Assembly: GCF_042219855.1 (NCBI RefSeq)
Contig: NZ_JBHJHP010000006.1
Span: 124,001-188,000 of the forward strand
From: JBHJHP01 sp042219855
Lineage (GTDB): Bacteria > Bacteroidota > Bacteroidia > Bacteroidales > UBA5342
DNA: 64,000 nt
Reading direction: 5' to 3'
Shown here: positions 62,817 through 64,000 of the stretch, piece after piece
Layout of the letters: every line of letters begins with the position of its first letter
Position numbering within the stretch: the stretch's first letter is position 1
Position numbers and translations under genes: made by a program
The notes under the pieces: generated by a model
The model's input: the letters and a program-made list of their open reading frames with translations, nothing else
Told to the model about the DNA's origin: nothing
Database searches by the model: none

Positions 62817-62963
62817 ATGAGATCAATACTTTATTTAATAGCAGTAGTCCTTGTTGTCGGTTGGATATTCGGATTCTTTGTTTATTCTGTCGGAGGACTG
62901 ATCCACATATTACTTGTTCTTGCCGTTATATCTCTCCTTATATCAATTATCAGGGGAAAATAG
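62817..62963 (+). CDS. 48-residue membrane protein (lmo0937 / DUF5670-like)
   Basis: ATG at 62817 to TAG at 62961. The 48 residues form two helices (ILYLIAVVLVVGWIFGFFVY and LIHILLVLAVISLLISIIRG) around VGGLIH, the pattern of the lmo0937 family of tiny stress-associated membrane proteins. It is followed by a strong terminator, so it is a short independent transcript. Its leader resembles that of the DUF3185-like gene. Confidence 0.8.
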   Translation: MRSILYLIAVVLVVGWIFGFFVYSVGGLIHILLVLAVISLLISIIRGK

Positions 62964-63025
62964 CCCTGTAACATTCAAAAACCAATATATATACAACACA
63001 AACTACAATCCGTTTGCTTGTTGTC

Positions 63026-63077
63026 AGAACCTGAGAATCAATACATGGAATGGTATGTGATTTTCAGGTTCTTTTTT
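63026..63077 (+). terminator. Terminator of the 48-residue membrane protein gene
   Basis: AGAACCTGAGAATCA pairs with TGATTTTCAGGTTCT (one G-U pair), with an inner ATAC/GTAT stem, then TTTTT. It is the longest terminator stem in the window. Confidence 0.85.
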
Positions 63078-63082
63078 CCTGA

Positions 63083-64000
63083 TCAGAACCACTGTCGTTT
63101 TCTGAATATCAAAACACCCAGAATGGATAAAATCAGTGAGCCTGAAATAATAGCAGGAAGAGCCCAGAAGCTTTCTTCCATCCCGTTTGGAACGTTCATC
63201 CCGAAAATACTTGCTATTAATGTCGGGATCATTAAAATGATGGAAATCAATGTGAGTTGTTTCATTACCACGTTCAGGTTATTGGAAATTACCGAGGCAA
63301 AGGCATCCATCATTCCGCTCTGAATATCACTGTAAATCTGAGCCATCTCAAGTGCCTGTTTATTTTCAATAATGGCATCTTCCAGTAAATCTTCATTGAT
63401 TTCTGAGGTTATTTTTTTCGAAGTACGGAGTTTGGCCAGTACTATTTCATTTGCTTTAATGGATGTGATGAAATAGACCAGGCATTTCTCCATCTTCAAT
63501 AACTTATTCAGTTCCCTGTTTTTAATTGATTTTTCAAGATCCTGTTCAATGGCTGAGGTCATCTGGTTAATCTGTTTCAGATACTTCAGATACAGGTTAC
63601 CTGAACGGAGAAACAGGCGCAGAATAAAATTGATATTGTCCGTTATCTGGCTGTACTGTTCCCTGAAAGGAGAGGGTTGACCAATGGGTAGTACATCATT
63701 ATCCTGGAGGCAGATCGTGAGTGTAAAATCATCGGTTATGAAAATGGCCAGCGGAACCGTGTAAAACGGCACACCATTGTTGGTTTGTTCTACCGGAATA
63801 CGTAAAATGATCAGTGTCCAGTCTTCTTCGAACTCAACACGTGGTCGTTCGTCAGCATCCAGAATGTCGTTTTGTAAATCCGCCGGTAATCTGAATTCAG
63901 ATGTAATTTTTTGAATTTCTTCATTCGTTGGTTTGGTTACATTAATCCAGCAACCTTTTTCTACTTTGGAGATCTCGTTGTATCCGCCAAATGTTTTGAA
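63083..64000 (-). CDS. corA: CorA-family Mg2+/divalent-cation channel, N-terminus off the window
   Basis: At least 305 residues; the frame is open to base 64000, so only the first residues are missing. The cytoplasmic domain (GCWINVTKPTNEEIQKI, DILDADERPRVEFEEDW) is followed by a long helical stalk and two C-terminal membrane helices with the selectivity motif GMN in IFGMNVPNGME. Internal GTG codons should not be taken as the start. It is convergent with the small membrane gene and its terminator. Confidence 0.94.
   Translation of the reverse strand, partial: FKTFGGYNEISKVEKGCWINVTKPTNEEIQKITSEFRLPADLQNDILDADERPRVEFEEDWTLIILRIPVEQTNNGVPFYTVPLAIFITDDFTLTICLQDNDVLPIGQPSPFREQYSQITDNINFILRLFLRSGNLYLKYLKQINQMTSAIEQDLEKSIKNRELNKLLKMEKCLVYFITSIKANEIVLAKLRTSKKITSEINEDLLEDAIIENKQALEMAQIYSDIQSGMMDAFASVISNNLNVVMKQLTLISIILMIPTLIASIFGMNVPNGMEESFWALPAIISGSLILSILGVLIFRKRQWF

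Overview
The window reads as chromosomal DNA of an anaerobic or facultatively anaerobic member of the Bacteroidota. Evidence for this is a PorT-type type IX secretion (T9SS) component, two large secreted proteins with T9SS C-terminal sorting domains, many starts with no Shine-Dalgarno sequence but an upstream TAnnTTTG (-7) box, a group B [FeFe] hydrogenase, a NuoEF/NfnB-like flavin complex, a rubrerythrin-like protein and menaquinone methylation. An order such as Bacteroidales or Marinilabiliales is a guess. Coding density is high, about 49 protein genes. I saw no rRNA, tRNA, CRISPR array, intact insertion sequence or prophage.

Layout. 1-8 kb: the N-terminal half of a CzcA-type RND metal pump, a Fur-family regulator, a serine-hydrolase lipoprotein, a PAP2_3 phosphatase/YghO-like acetyltransferase pair and a secreted orphan. 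8.2-14.8 kb: an operon for a three-subunit NAD(P)H/ferredoxin flavin complex (NuoE-like, NuoF-like, and a fused 2Fe-2S/NfnB/formate-dehydrogenase-like subunit), ending in a ferritin-like protein and a terminator. 15-19 kb: plsC, pgl and zwf on the minus strand. 19.1-23.7 kb: menG, porT and an FAD dehydrogenase, converging on the [FeFe] hydrogenase. 23.8-28.8 kb (minus): ssb, a DUF5131/TcmP pair and a fused GlcD/GlcF-like oxidase. 28.9-36.8 kb: ogt, an Lrp regulator divergent from a methionine-gamma-lyase-like enzyme, a DAO oxidoreductase, rny and zapA with a structured spacer, and an M23 peptidase. 37-40.4 kb: tex and dinB. 40.5-53.6 kb: an AT-richer segment with a barrel protein, a 13-repeat T9SS cargo, a pectinesterase-like protein, a zinc-ribbon protein, rpiA and a CotH/lamin-tail T9SS cargo. 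53.7-64 kb: a YeeE-like transporter, a C45-type Ntn hydrolase, MarC, blaR1-blaI, YihY, several small membrane proteins, an AsmA-like protein and CorA.

How parts fit together. The flavin complex, the hydrogenase and the zwf-pgl pair all concern NADH/NADPH/ferredoxin/H2 balance, although they are separate transcription units. PorT supplies export for cargo such as the two CTD proteins. The blaI-blaR1 operon carries a regular array of three inverted-repeat operators over its own promoter, the clearest regulatory structure in the window. The least understood pair is TcmP plus DUF5131. All functions are read from sequence motifs and family knowledge; no database search was run.
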